NCBI GenBank assembly: GCA_019915135.1
Contig: JAHLMK010000006.1
Coordinates: forward strand, 1,364,001 to 1,428,000
From: Strobilurus pachycystidiatus
Taxonomy: Eukaryota; Basidiomycota; Agaricomycetes; Agaricales; Physalacriaceae
Reading direction: 5' to 3'
Length of the DNA: 64,000 bases
Position 1 is the stretch's first letter, and every line of letters starts with the position of its first letter. Under the pieces are notes generated by a model, which did not search any database, was not told the origin of the DNA, and saw only the letters and a program-made list of their open reading frames with translations. The position numbers and the translations under genes are program-made. Of this stretch, positions 28,571 through 37,319 are shown piece after piece.

Positions 28571-29584
28571 TTAGGAATTGGAAGTGGAGGCTTGCTTCTG
28601 TGCTGCAAGCTGTTGTGCAGCACGTACTGCTGGATTATCACGGATATAGATCTTGAAGGCCTCTGAAGACCAACGACCCAAAGCCTGAATGATAGCATCG
28701 GAGAGACCTAGGCCAGCATAGTAGGTGGCACCACCAGAACGGGCAGAGTGACCTCCAAACTCTCTTCCCACCAGAGCAAAGAACTTTCTTTCAAACCAAC
28801 TGCGAGTGGGAATAGTCCCATTCTCACAAATGAAAAGAGCAGACCGAGCTCCATGGAGCTTGTCTCGGAGTTTGGTATATTGCTTGAGAAGCTCAACCGG
28901 GTTTGCAATCTTCTGAGGAGTGAAGAGCATGTCTGTTCCTTGATAGAACTGATCACCCTTGTGATAAGGCAGCTTGTAACCTGCATAGCCAGGCTCAAAA
29001 TGCAGAGAAGCTCTCTTGATGATCTTACGCCAATCTTTGAGTGCTTTGGAATTAGGCTGTAACAGCTCTCCCATGCGATGACAGCCATAGAATGCACAAG
29101 CCATAAGAGTGGCAAAGAGAAGATCATCATAGCTCAGAGTTGCATTTGCAGTATCAACAAAGAGTTGCAGATGAGAAGTGCGCAGAGGTGGTTTGCGCTT
29201 CACAGGATCGGCTCTGATCTTTTTGGCTCCTCTGATAGTAGCTTGCACTAGAGCAGAAGCTCGAGCTTCAGTGAATGAGGGATAGAACTCCTTGAGAAAG
29301 TGACGTGCTCCAGAAAGATATTTGGAGCCAGAGGCAATGAATTGAGAAGTATAAGCAATATAGCGAGATAGAGTTTCTGGAGTGGGATCCAGAGGAAGGC
29401 TGTGGTTGTGACAGAATCTAGCATAATCTCTGGCACCAGTAGCATAGTTTTTACGAGTGGACTTCTCAATTGCATGGACTTGTAGATACAAGACTAAGTC
29501 ATCTAGTTTCTTCAAGTCCATAGGTGGGCGAGAGGGATCAGTCTTTCTCCTCTCGCCCAAGGCCTCTAAAAGCACTCTCTCCAT
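28571..29584 (-). CDS. N2 tyrosine recombinase
   Basis: 337 aa, same motifs as in N1: Arg in CHRMGELL, His/Arg in HSAR, Tyr in KIYIRDNP. It overlaps the end of pol by 19 nt. As the 3'-most gene before B1, it would integrate circular cDNA. No defect seen. Confidence 0.9.
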   Translation of the reverse strand: MERVLLEALGERRKTDPSRPPMDLKKLDDLVLYLQVHAIEKSTRKNYATGARDYARFCHNHSLPLDPTPETLSRYIAYTSQFIASGSKYLSGARHFLKEFYPSFTEARASALVQATIRGAKKIRADPVKRKPPLRTSHLQLFVDTANATLSYDDLLFATLMACAFYGCHRMGELLQPNSKALKDWRKIIKRASLHFEPGYAGYKLPYHKGDQFYQGTDMLFTPQKIANPVELLKQYTKLRDKLHGARSALFICENGTIPTRSWFERKFFALVGREFGGHSARSGGATYYAGLGLSDAIIQALGRWSSEAFKIYIRDNPAVRAAQQLAAQKQASTSNS

Positions 29585-31458
29585 CGCGCCGGAACCAGCT
29601 CTCTTGGGGGCTGGAATGTGCAGACGCGGTAGGAGGGAAACTGTTTGGAAAAATCATCAAACAGAAGGCGAGACAACAAGTCTGCCATGATGTTGTCAAC
29701 TCCAGGGATGTGTCTAACTCGCACATCAATGCCTGTGCGCAGCACAATATCAGCAATTGCCAACAGAATGGCATTGTGTGATGATTGAGATGCAGACAAG
29801 GAGTTGAAAACTGCAACTGAATCCATGCTGTCTGAATGGATCAGAATGCGACGAGGAGGAATCTTGAATGATGCAACATGGTGGATGAGACAGAGAATGG
29901 CAAGAAGTTCACGGAAGAATGTGTCCACTCCCGTGATAGTCTTAAGCTGATAAGCAAAGCCATTGCCTGCATATACAAATGCAAGACCAGAATTGCTAGC
30001 ATCTGTCCAGCCAATGAAATCTGCCTCATCATCACTCCAAGATTGAGCATCAACAAAGCGAATGCCAATGCAATCCTTCGCAACTTTGACAAACCAACTG
30101 AGGTCCTGCTTAACCTCAGCATTGAGTGGAATGCCTTTGAAGCGGATGGTCTTGCCGCTCATCTTGCGATAGAGCTCTGTGAGAGCTGGGCGTGCCCAGG
30201 GCAAGACATTGAGAGTCCAATTCAGATAACCAGCAAGTTGCTGCCATTGCTGAAGAGGGGGCTTGGGTTGTCCCAAGAACTCATTGATTGAAGTAATCAT
30301 AGAGTCAAGAGAATCTGGAGAGAGGGAGATAGAACCAGAATGGATATCAACCCAGAAGCCAATGATTTTGAGCGTGACTCCATGCTCCTGCTTCTTGTCA
30401 TCATATGGACAACCAATGAGATCCCAAAAGACAAGAAGTTGAACTTGACGGTGGGGACGCAGTTTGCCATGAAACATAACAAGATTGCGCTTGAAATCCC
30501 AGCCAAAGAAGTCATCCATATAGTCATGAAGACCAATGACTCCAAGTTCCCAAGCTATCCAGTTGAGAAGTCCAGAGAATGAACACCAACAGCGAGGAGA
30601 AGCACGAGTGCCCAGAATGAGACGGCGCACAATGTGGTATCTTCCATCCACAGTGACCACTTGATGAAGTTGCCAAATGGGATGGGCAGGAAGGTTGAGG
30701 AATGCTTTGGATACATCACTCTTGAAGAGCAACAGTTCCTCATTTGGATGTGCTTTGAGCACATCATTGAGAAGTTGACCAAATGAATGCATATCATCAT
30801 AGCGCACTTTGGCATCTTCTCTGGATATGCCATCATTGAGACCATTGCCAGTATGATCCATGACAACACGAGGTTTGCCTTTCTGCCAGACAACAAACAT
30901 GGGAGAAATGCGCATGCCAGGAAGAAGTACAAAGTTCTCTGGAAGAGCTGGAGACCAGCGACCAGCTGCAATCTCTTGATCTCTATAAACTCGAAGTTCT
31001 GCAAGATCTTGAGCCTCTGTGGCATAGTTATCATAGCGCTCTTTGAGATGAGCTTCCCATTCTCCATCATGGAAAGGCCAGAAGCCTTCACGAAGAGAGC
31101 AAATGACAGAATCAACAAATGGACGGTTGGGATGTTTGGTCAACAAGTGCTCAATGCGGTCAACATTGAAAGGAGTATCAACACGGATGTAATCCGCAAC
31201 AGCTGCAAGCGAGGCTTGAATCTGTGGATCATCTAAGATCTGCTGAGGTGGTCTAGGTAGAGGAGGAGCAGTATAAGTGGAAGAAATGCTCGGAGGAGCT
31301 TTGGATTCTGATGATACATTGGAAGTAAAAACATAGCCTCTTTTGAAACGCGGTGCAGACTGCTCATCTTCTGCCTTCCGCTTTGAGCCAGATAAGCTTC
31401 TAGGCTGAGCCTGCGCTTCCAGCACCCAACTTGCTATGAGCAACTGCTCGTCGGGCAT
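29566..31458 (-). CDS. pol: N2 Pol: reverse transcriptase-RNase H, intact
   Basis: 630 aa from the ATG at 31458, which lies inside the end of gag (59-nt overlap, +1 frame). The N-terminal linker is Lys- and Pro-rich. Reverse transcriptase spans about residues 180-400: KGKPRVVMDHTGNG, DVSKAFLNLPAH, LGTRASPRCW, YMDDFFGWD. RNase H (about 490-610) has DASNSG, the ELLAI Glu, HSDS and NIMADLLSR. Unlike N1 and N3 it keeps the four bases tctg before GKPRVVMD, so the domain is continuous. A longer open frame reaches upstream to 32871 but is out of frame with gag over the same DNA and is not the likely start. No aspartic protease motif is visible in gag or pol. Confidence 0.9.
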   Translation of the reverse strand: MPDEQLLIASWVLEAQAQPRSLSGSKRKAEDEQSAPRFKRGYVFTSNVSSESKAPPSISSTYTAPPLPRPPQQILDDPQIQASLAAVADYIRVDTPFNVDRIEHLLTKHPNRPFVDSVICSLREGFWPFHDGEWEAHLKERYDNYATEAQDLAELRVYRDQEIAAGRWSPALPENFVLLPGMRISPMFVVWQKGKPRVVMDHTGNGLNDGISREDAKVRYDDMHSFGQLLNDVLKAHPNEELLLFKSDVSKAFLNLPAHPIWQLHQVVTVDGRYHIVRRLILGTRASPRCWCSFSGLLNWIAWELGVIGLHDYMDDFFGWDFKRNLVMFHGKLRPHRQVQLLVFWDLIGCPYDDKKQEHGVTLKIIGFWVDIHSGSISLSPDSLDSMITSINEFLGQPKPPLQQWQQLAGYLNWTLNVLPWARPALTELYRKMSGKTIRFKGIPLNAEVKQDLSWFVKVAKDCIGIRFVDAQSWSDDEADFIGWTDASNSGLAFVYAGNGFAYQLKTITGVDTFFRELLAILCLIHHVASFKIPPRRILIHSDSMDSVAVFNSLSASQSSHNAILLAIADIVLRTGIDVRVRHIPGVDNIMADLLSRLLFDDFSKQFPSYRVCTFQPPRELVPARWRECF

Positions 31459-32812
31459 TGAGGAGGACAAGGCACTGTTCTTTGTCACGAGCGGGATGCT
31501 TGCCGCCGCACTCAGAACAGGTGCCATGAATCCTCTTGAAAGCACAAGGAGTCTTGGGACAATTCCCCAGATTCCAGTTCTGACAAATAACCCTCTGACG
31601 CTTTGGAGACGGCTCCTGAGCTGAAGTAGCTGCAGGACGCTTAAGCGCAGATGGGCTGCCTCGAGAGCGAAGCATTTCAGAAAGCATAGGGAAATGAAGT
31701 TGAGACCGGTCATGCAGCTCAAAAGGAGACTTGGCATAACGTTCACGAGTCTGACAATCAAAGCGGATAGGAAATGAAAGATCTGGTTCAGAAGCACGGA
31801 ACATCTCCACCACAATGGCTCTGTACTTCTCCAACTCCTTGTTCCGGTGAGGGTAGACAAGGAGAACCCCTCGAGACCATGCATCAAAGCAGCGGGTCCA
31901 GTCTGACTCTGTGGAAAGAGACCGACGTGCAGAGACGTGGTCCTTGCGCACAAGAGCATAACCACCTCCAAAGTCCTTGGGTTCATCATCATGATGAGAT
32001 GGGTGAGACCCAAAGGAAGCAAGGAGTTTCTCAAAGTCAACATAAAGATCTTGGACAATGAGACGCCACAAGGAATGGGCAAATGGATCAGGATGAGAGA
32101 GAGAACGGAGAAGGTCTGCAACAGCATCTGCATCCTTGTCCGCTCTAAAGAGTCTGCGGAGGCGGTCTGTCTCTTGTAGATGTGGAGAGAGATCAGACAA
32201 GGAGGAGAGCTGCGCAAGATGAGGAGCTGCAGCAAGAATGGAGGAAGGAATCCCTGACTCCGAAGTGGAGGTGGGATTAAGGAGCTTGGCAAACAAGGCA
32301 GCAGAGAGAGGACCGGTGTTTGGACTAGGAACAACGGGTGCTGCTCTGTTGCCCTCAGCATCGAGGGCATCCAAGTTGGCAGCAAGAGCGGCCCAAGCGG
32401 CGTCCTCGACAGCCTGCTTGTGCTGGCGCTGCTGCTCCTCCTGAACCTGACGAGCAGCAACAGTGGCTGGGTCGGCAGTGGGCTCAGCAGGTGCAGAGTT
32501 GACGCGGGCAGCGCGTCGAGCAGCGATGACCTGGGTGACTTGGTCAATGTAGTCGGCCATCTCGTGAGCGCTGGCACCAGTGAGCCGTGCTTGATGCATG
32601 AACTCAGCGTGGTTAGCGATGGTGCCATCAGAGAACTGAGTAACAAGGAGCTGCAGCTTCTCACTGAGCTTCTTGATGCGAGAGCGGTCGATCTCAGAGT
32701 CAGGAATGATGGTATGGGGCGCAGGAGAGGCCTCAGGATCAGGGGAGGCCTGAGGAGAGGCAATGACGTCAAGATCATCGTGGGAGGACTCAGAGACAGC
32801 GATGGGGGGCAT
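31400..32812 (-). CDS. gag: N2 Gag-like protein with CCCH zinc finger
   Basis: 470 aa from the ATG at 32812; only a few substitutions from N1 (for example Asn for Asp and Leu for Ser near the C-terminus). Same CX7CX4CX5H finger and variant knuckle. First ORF of the three-gene array, begun about 47 bp beyond A1. Confidence 0.8.
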   Translation of the reverse strand: MPPIAVSESSHDDLDVIASPQASPDPEASPAPHTIIPDSEIDRSRIKKLSEKLQLLVTQFSDGTIANHAEFMHQARLTGASAHEMADYIDQVTQVIAARRAARVNSAPAEPTADPATVAARQVQEEQQRQHKQAVEDAAWAALAANLDALDAEGNRAAPVVPSPNTGPLSAALFAKLLNPTSTSESGIPSSILAAAPHLAQLSSLSDLSPHLQETDRLRRLFRADKDADAVADLLRSLSHPDPFAHSLWRLIVQDLYVDFEKLLASFGSHPSHHDDEPKDFGGGYALVRKDHVSARRSLSTESDWTRCFDAWSRGVLLVYPHRNKELEKYRAIVVEMFRASEPDLSFPIRFDCQTRERYAKSPFELHDRSQLHFPMLSEMLRSRGSPSALKRPAATSAQEPSPKRQRVICQNWNLGNCPKTPCAFKRIHGTCSECGGKHPARDKEQCLVLLNARRAVAHSKLGAGSAGSA

Positions 32813-34305
32813 AGAGATGGATGAGCAGAGCGATGTGCGAGGTAGGAGCAAGGGTGATGAAGCAGAAACAAAGGCAGAGCAAGCTAAACTGAGCACAGAA
32901 GCGAAATTGAGCTTGTAGCCTATGGAGAGTGGACTGGGGACACACCTGTGCACAGAATCCCAAGTGCGACGCTATCAGGAAGCGTGGGAGCAGGCAGGGA
33001 TTGGACACTGTGCACAAGATAAGGCATCAACTCGAAATCAAGTTGGATAAGCATACCAGTGACAATGGACAGCAGTGAAAGATCGAGTTAGATCTAGCTG
33101 TAGCAGACAGCAGGGAGGGCTAGAGACTGTCAAAAGCGTACACTGGTGAAAGGAGCATCAGTTCCTGTGAGCAGAACTGGAGGGACACTGTGTGCAAACC
33201 TTGCAGAGCCAAAATGCGAAGATGAAGGCAGGAAGCAAGCTGCAACACAGTGGGGATCAAACTCGCAACTCTGGGGCGCCCTAGACCCAGCATCAGCTGA
33301 CAGACAGCACTGGGCCTAGGCCAGATGATGACAGATTGATCCTGGGAAAGTGCGAAGTTATTCCATGTCACATGGCTGAGATATGGGTAACTGAACACAT
33401 GGCATCAGAAGTGATCTTCTGGAAATGATTGACAGATGCTGTCATGATTGACAGCTCCTGTGATCGGAGATAGCATCCCTAAGTAGGGGAGATAGCCTTG
33501 AGGCTAGTGGGTCAAGAAAGGTAGTCAGTAGCATGAGGCTACATCTCCAAAAATGGAAATTACTCGCAAATGCATTTGAGCTCATTTGGAGAAAAGTTGA
33601 TACCACACAAGGACATGATGGTGTGACATGACCAGACTCATAGGATGAGTTGGGGACATCATGAGAGACATGAGAGTGCAAACAGCAACATGGTAGCTAT
33701 GACCGATGTTGTGTGATTTGCGATTTACTGCCAAATGATTTTGAGCTCATTTGGAGAAAGTTGAGATACCACAATGAAAACACTGCTGCTCACTGCCAGA
33801 CTGTACTGAGTGAGCTCAGACAGTATGAGGGAGAGTGTGAGAGGTGCAGAGGCCTCTGAAAACGCTCCCTACCCTTGGAATCCGCTTTTACTTCGAACTC
33901 TGATTTTTGGCCGCGTCGTTTTGCTATGATCGACGCGTCGCGTGTGTTTTAACAAACACGTACTAGTGGTGACGGATGATGTTCCTGATTTGCGTGATGG
34001 TCGATCGTTCCCGGAGATATTCTGTCGTCTGACTTATCCTTTAGGATCAGGCGTCCGGATGATGCGAGTGCTTGTTTCGGCGGTGTTCCTGCGGGCATGC
34101 TGATGGGTGATAGACGCTTGTCCTTTGTCGGAAGGTGACGCAGCGTTTCACGGTGCGGGGTTTGCTCATCGGCGAAGGGGGTCGTTCTTTCGACCGGTGG
34201 ATCTGGATTTTTATCACGACAGTCCTCGACTGTTTTTCTTTGCTAGTTTCCATTTCACGTCAGGACTCTCCTCCACGAGGAGATCCACTGTGTCGTCTGG
34301 GTATT

Positions 34306-35328
34306 TTATTCCTGGTTCGTACGGAAAGGCTTTCCGTTGTCGGAATAGAGTACGGAGTGTCGAAAGAGAATGAGTCCTCGACCCAAGGGTTGATCGGGGT
34401 TTGTGGGTTTCTCAGCTTCCGCTCCGTATAGGAGATGTAGGTGGTGCGGGGTGTTGCAAGTTTGTTTTGCACTGTGTAGGTGTACGACCCAGGGATCTAG
34501 GGTGAGGGAAGGGGGGTGATAGAACACCGTGGGATCTAGGCGTGGCTCGGTATAGAATGTCGGGGTTCGTATACGTCGTAGTGGCCCCCGTAGATATCTT
34601 GCCTGAAGAAGGCATAATCCTTCTTTCGTGTGTTGAGATAGATGTTGGGGGGTTCTCCACAGAACTTCCATACATCGTGCCATGATGGGGATATGTCCGT
34701 TTACCAGAGACCGAAGAAGAACCCAGTCTTCCTCTAGTCCCAGCAACCTATAGACCACGTCTATGACCCATGCAGCTCTGCCCAGAAGGCTCCGGTATTG
34801 AGTAGGACCTGATCGTACTGTTGGTTTGAATTCCGCGATGTGGATGGTCAACTCCCTAAGGAGGGAGAGTACTCGATGTTCGGTTCTGCGAGCTCGTACA
34901 AGGGGGGGGATAGTGTCGGAGGTTGTGGTGATTGGAGGCGTTACCCCAACGCCGGGGGAGGGGGGAGGTTCCGATGTAGTGGTACGTGGGCAGTATGGAG
35001 ACTTCGTCCTATTGTTACGACCTGGTCCCGCCGTGACATGGACTCGCTCATGAGAGACTACCCCTGTAGTCAACCCATAGCTTTCCTGCGAGCGTACCAC
35101 GTACATCCTCGTATTGTGCTCGACTGGTCGTGCTGTACCAGTCGTAGGGTCCCTCGATGGTCGCACATCCATCTGGTCAGAGACCGAGATACCGTAGGAA
35201 CCTAATCCCAAGGTACAAGGCTCGCCGTCGGACCTAGTCCCAGGTGTGGCGTCGGGGAGCCTTCTCTCGTCGGAGTCAACGACGTTGACGGAGGTATCGA
35301 AGGGAGACATGTGGGTGAGTCCTACCAC
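34306..35328 (-). CDS. L-element sense ORF that begins inside the LTR
   Basis: 340 aa. The ATG at 35328 (a second at 35310) lies in the R-U5 part of the 5' LTR, downstream of the predicted transcript start (about 35387). About 105 residues are LTR-encoded; the frame then crosses the primer binding site and continues for 235 residues of interior, ending 409 bp before the N2 insertion. The interior part is Arg-, Leu- and Pro-rich, with no zinc knuckle, protease or RT motif. As the only long sense frame of the element it may be a Gag-like protein, but I recognise no family. Other L LTR copies keep the LTR part open. Confidence 0.45.
   Translation of the reverse strand: MVGLTHMSPFDTSVNVVDSDERRLPDATPGTRSDGEPCTLGLGSYGISVSDQMDVRPSRDPTTGTARPVEHNTRMYVVRSQESYGLTTGVVSHERVHVTAGPGRNNRTKSPYCPRTTTSEPPPSPGVGVTPPITTTSDTIPPLVRARRTEHRVLSLLRELTIHIAEFKPTVRSGPTQYRSLLGRAAWVIDVVYRLLGLEEDWVLLRSLVNGHIPIMARCMEVLWRTPQHLSQHTKEGLCLLQARYLRGPLRRIRTPTFYTEPRLDPTVFYHPPSLTLDPWVVHLHSAKQTCNTPHHLHLLYGAEAEKPTNPDQPLGRGLILFRHSVLYSDNGKPFRTNQE
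34999..35010 (-). promoter_or_regulatory. Self-priming primer binding site of L element
   Basis: On the minus strand aggacgaagtct lies 2 nt after the 5' LTR and is perfectly complementary (12 bp) to agacttcgtcct at the predicted transcript 5' end (complement of 35376-35387). The 2-nt 'at' spacer is the same as in the chromovirus. Confidence 0.7.
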
Positions 35329-35862
35329 GGAGAGCTCAGAGTGCCCAACGGAGTTGTATGGGGGAAAACTGGTTAAGGACGAAGTCTGAGTAGCTAGTAC
35401 AGCGTTGTCTCTGTATTTATACTAATCCCATGCTTGCTCATTGTTCCTCTTCTCGAAGCTTCTACCACATACTCCCGATGCGTCGGGAGTGGTCCGACGC
35501 TGCGGATGACGGAGATCCCGTCATCCCGATGACCGCCCGACAGATCGATGACCGCCCATGGGTCGGGAAGGCGGGTTTGGTCGGGTACCGACTCCCGCCT
35601 GACTCACGCGGCCTAAGTATATTCCCGGGGTGTCTTACACCATGTGTGCTCGCTCCAAAGTGTATCCGGGAGGGCGGGAAGCCCGACAAGGGCGGAACTT
35701 CAGGATCCCGGTTCTGTCGCCATAAGGGATCGAACTCTCAACCCCTTGACATATCTCTCGGCATCTTCCGGTGTGGCGCTGGTTCGTGTAGCCGTAGTGT
35801 CAGGACGCCAAAGTGTGACCAAAGTGGAGGGTCTTGATCTACGGTGAGGCCACATCATGACA
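35013..35862 (-). repeat. 5' LTR of complete L element
   Basis: 850 bp, TATA box near 35415-35422 on the minus strand. One visible difference from the 3' LTR. Right TSD atctt at 35863-35867. Confidence 0.95.
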
Positions 35863-36100
35863 ATCTTGTTAGTTGCCGGCGTGGCTTGCAGCTTACTACA
35901 AGGGCTGACGCTCCCCGCCCTTTCCCTCCCTCCTCGTTGGCGGGCGCCTTGCTGGTCGTTGAGTGTGCTGCCTGCCTGCCGCCTGCCTTTCGTGAATGTT
36001 TCCTCCCTCTTCTCTGTGTTTCCTCTCCCTTTTGTGTCGGCTGTTGTGTCGTAATTGCGCGCCGCGCTGAAGCGCACTTAATTTGCTTAGCTTCGCGGCA

Positions 36101-36530
36101 ATGATGATTGGACCCCTATATTCACGCAATTCTTCTCGATCTCCGTGCTACGAGTCACTGACTATTCTCTTCCTATCTCCCGTGTTGTAGTTCGTTGGAC
36201 ACCGGCTCCTCCACCTCCTCATTGTCGCCAGAGGTTACGGCCGGCGTCATTGTTCTTTGTGTGGCGGGCGCTGTCGCAATCTTGGTTTGCATAGCAGCCG
36301 GATACGTCTCTAAGTGCTTCAGCTTTTCCAGTTGCCGCTGTCATCTACCATCAGCACGAGAACGCGAGGAAGCGCGGCGTCAACAGCACCGCCAATCCTT
36401 CCAGCTTCAGCCTCGTATATCCCGTGGCCAAGCCGACGACGACAAAGGCAAGGGCGACAATCACGGCGGTCCCTTTGCGCTGGGATCATCCACCTCATTC
36501 CACACACGCGATGAGGAAAGCAGGATCTAG
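36101..36530 (+). CDS. Small single-pass membrane protein (hypothetical)
   Basis: Two exons: 36101-36144 and 36191-36530, with an intron of 46 bp whose donor (gtgctac) is weak but whose branch (ctgac) and tgttgtag acceptor are good; phases agree. Predicted 127 aa: a short Ser/Thr-rich N-terminus, one strong hydrophobic segment (VIVLCVAGAVAILVCIAAGY, about residues 34-53), then a Cys-containing, basic and polar cytoplasmic-like tail. The layout recalls fungal single-pass proteins with an SKG6/MID2-like membrane helix, but the ectodomain is very short, so more 5' exons may be missing. The L element TSD lies about 230 bp upstream and may have disturbed the promoter. Confidence 0.4.
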
Positions 36531-36705
36531 CTTTGCCAAAATTTGAGAAGCACCGGCGCCCTATAATTCTCCTCATCCTCCTGCTACCATCTCCCTAGCT
36601 TTTCTGCCGCCTGTGCACCGAACAACCATCTTGGTGCCTAACGCTCTCTCCTTCACGTCTAACTCTCAAGTCAATTCTCTCACCAGTCGACAGCTCCGCT
36701 CCGCC

Positions 36706-37156
36706 ATGCCTGTACGTCTATCACTCTGTTTCCATCACTTTTTGCTTACTGGGCTTGAGCTCTCCTCCAGATAAACTTCACCAACAAGCAGAAAGATATC
36801 CAGTCTGCACCACAATCAGGAAGTCACCAGGTGGTACGTCTGTTCCTAATTGTGATGTTGCTTATTGCGTACCAACCCCGGTAGACCCAACTTATGAATG
36901 AACAAGACACTGCACAAACTACCGCGCCTCAACAGTACCCCCAAAACCATTCCCCATCAAAGTCATGGCGGCCTTCGTATGCTTTGCCAGCATCCTCTAC
37001 CTCCTTCCATGTAAGTTCTAGCAAAGTGGCACTGAATTCTTTGCCAATCTTTTCCTCCTCCAGAAGTTTGCAATATCCAATTCCCAGCTAAATCATCAGA
37101 ACAGCGGTGCCTCAGGTCGTTCAAGGCGGACTGGAAGCGGCCAAGCCACACCTTGA
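36706..37156 (+). CDS. Small four-exon hypothetical gene
   Basis: Exons 36706-36711, 36771-36833, 36885-37010 and 37064-37156 join in phase across three introns of 59, 51 and 53 bp. The donors are gtacgt, gtacgt and gtaagt, and all acceptors are good. The 95-aa product is polar, rich in Gln, Ser, Asn and Pro, with no recognised domain, signal peptide or membrane segment. The clean consensus introns are the main evidence that it is real; the first exon codes for only two residues. Confidence 0.5.
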
Positions 37157-37319
37157 GCATACCCCTACTTGCCATCGGGTCTTCATGATGTGACTCACAC
37201 GCGCACAACTATCAACGGCGTATCTGGGCATCAGAAGGAAACGCACTCGCCAGAAGCAGGTACCATCGCAACCTGCGCCCCTACAACGCAACCCTCGTCC
37301 CCCCATACTCCACAGAAAA

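Larger units (their letters stand above)
27218..33896 (-). mobile_element. N2: full-length and apparently intact N element
   Basis: On the minus strand: A1 (33896-32859), gag, pol, recombinase, B1 (28489-28406), A2 (28405-27368), spacer, B2 (27301-27218). All three ORFs are open, which makes this the only copy in the window with an undamaged RT. It is inserted in the L interior; the flanks are agagt on the left and tggggt on the right (minus strand), with no duplication visible. It is the best candidate master copy for the local family. Confidence 0.9.
18114..35862 (-). mobile_element. Complete L-family LTR retrotransposon with two nested N elements
   Basis: LTRs 35013-35862 (5') and 18114-18963 (3') lie as direct repeats, and the 5-bp TSD atctt is present at 18109-18113 and 35863-35867. 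Without the nested N1 (6,674 bp) and N2 (6,679 bp) the element is about 4.4 kb, with a 2.7-kb interior. I see no RT, integrase or protease in the interior, so it needs trans help. It has a sense ORF starting in the LTR and a spliced gene on the antisense strand. The two LTRs differ at one position that I can see (T at about 18661, G at about 35560), so the insertion is recent and the nested insertions are younger still. Confidence 0.95.
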
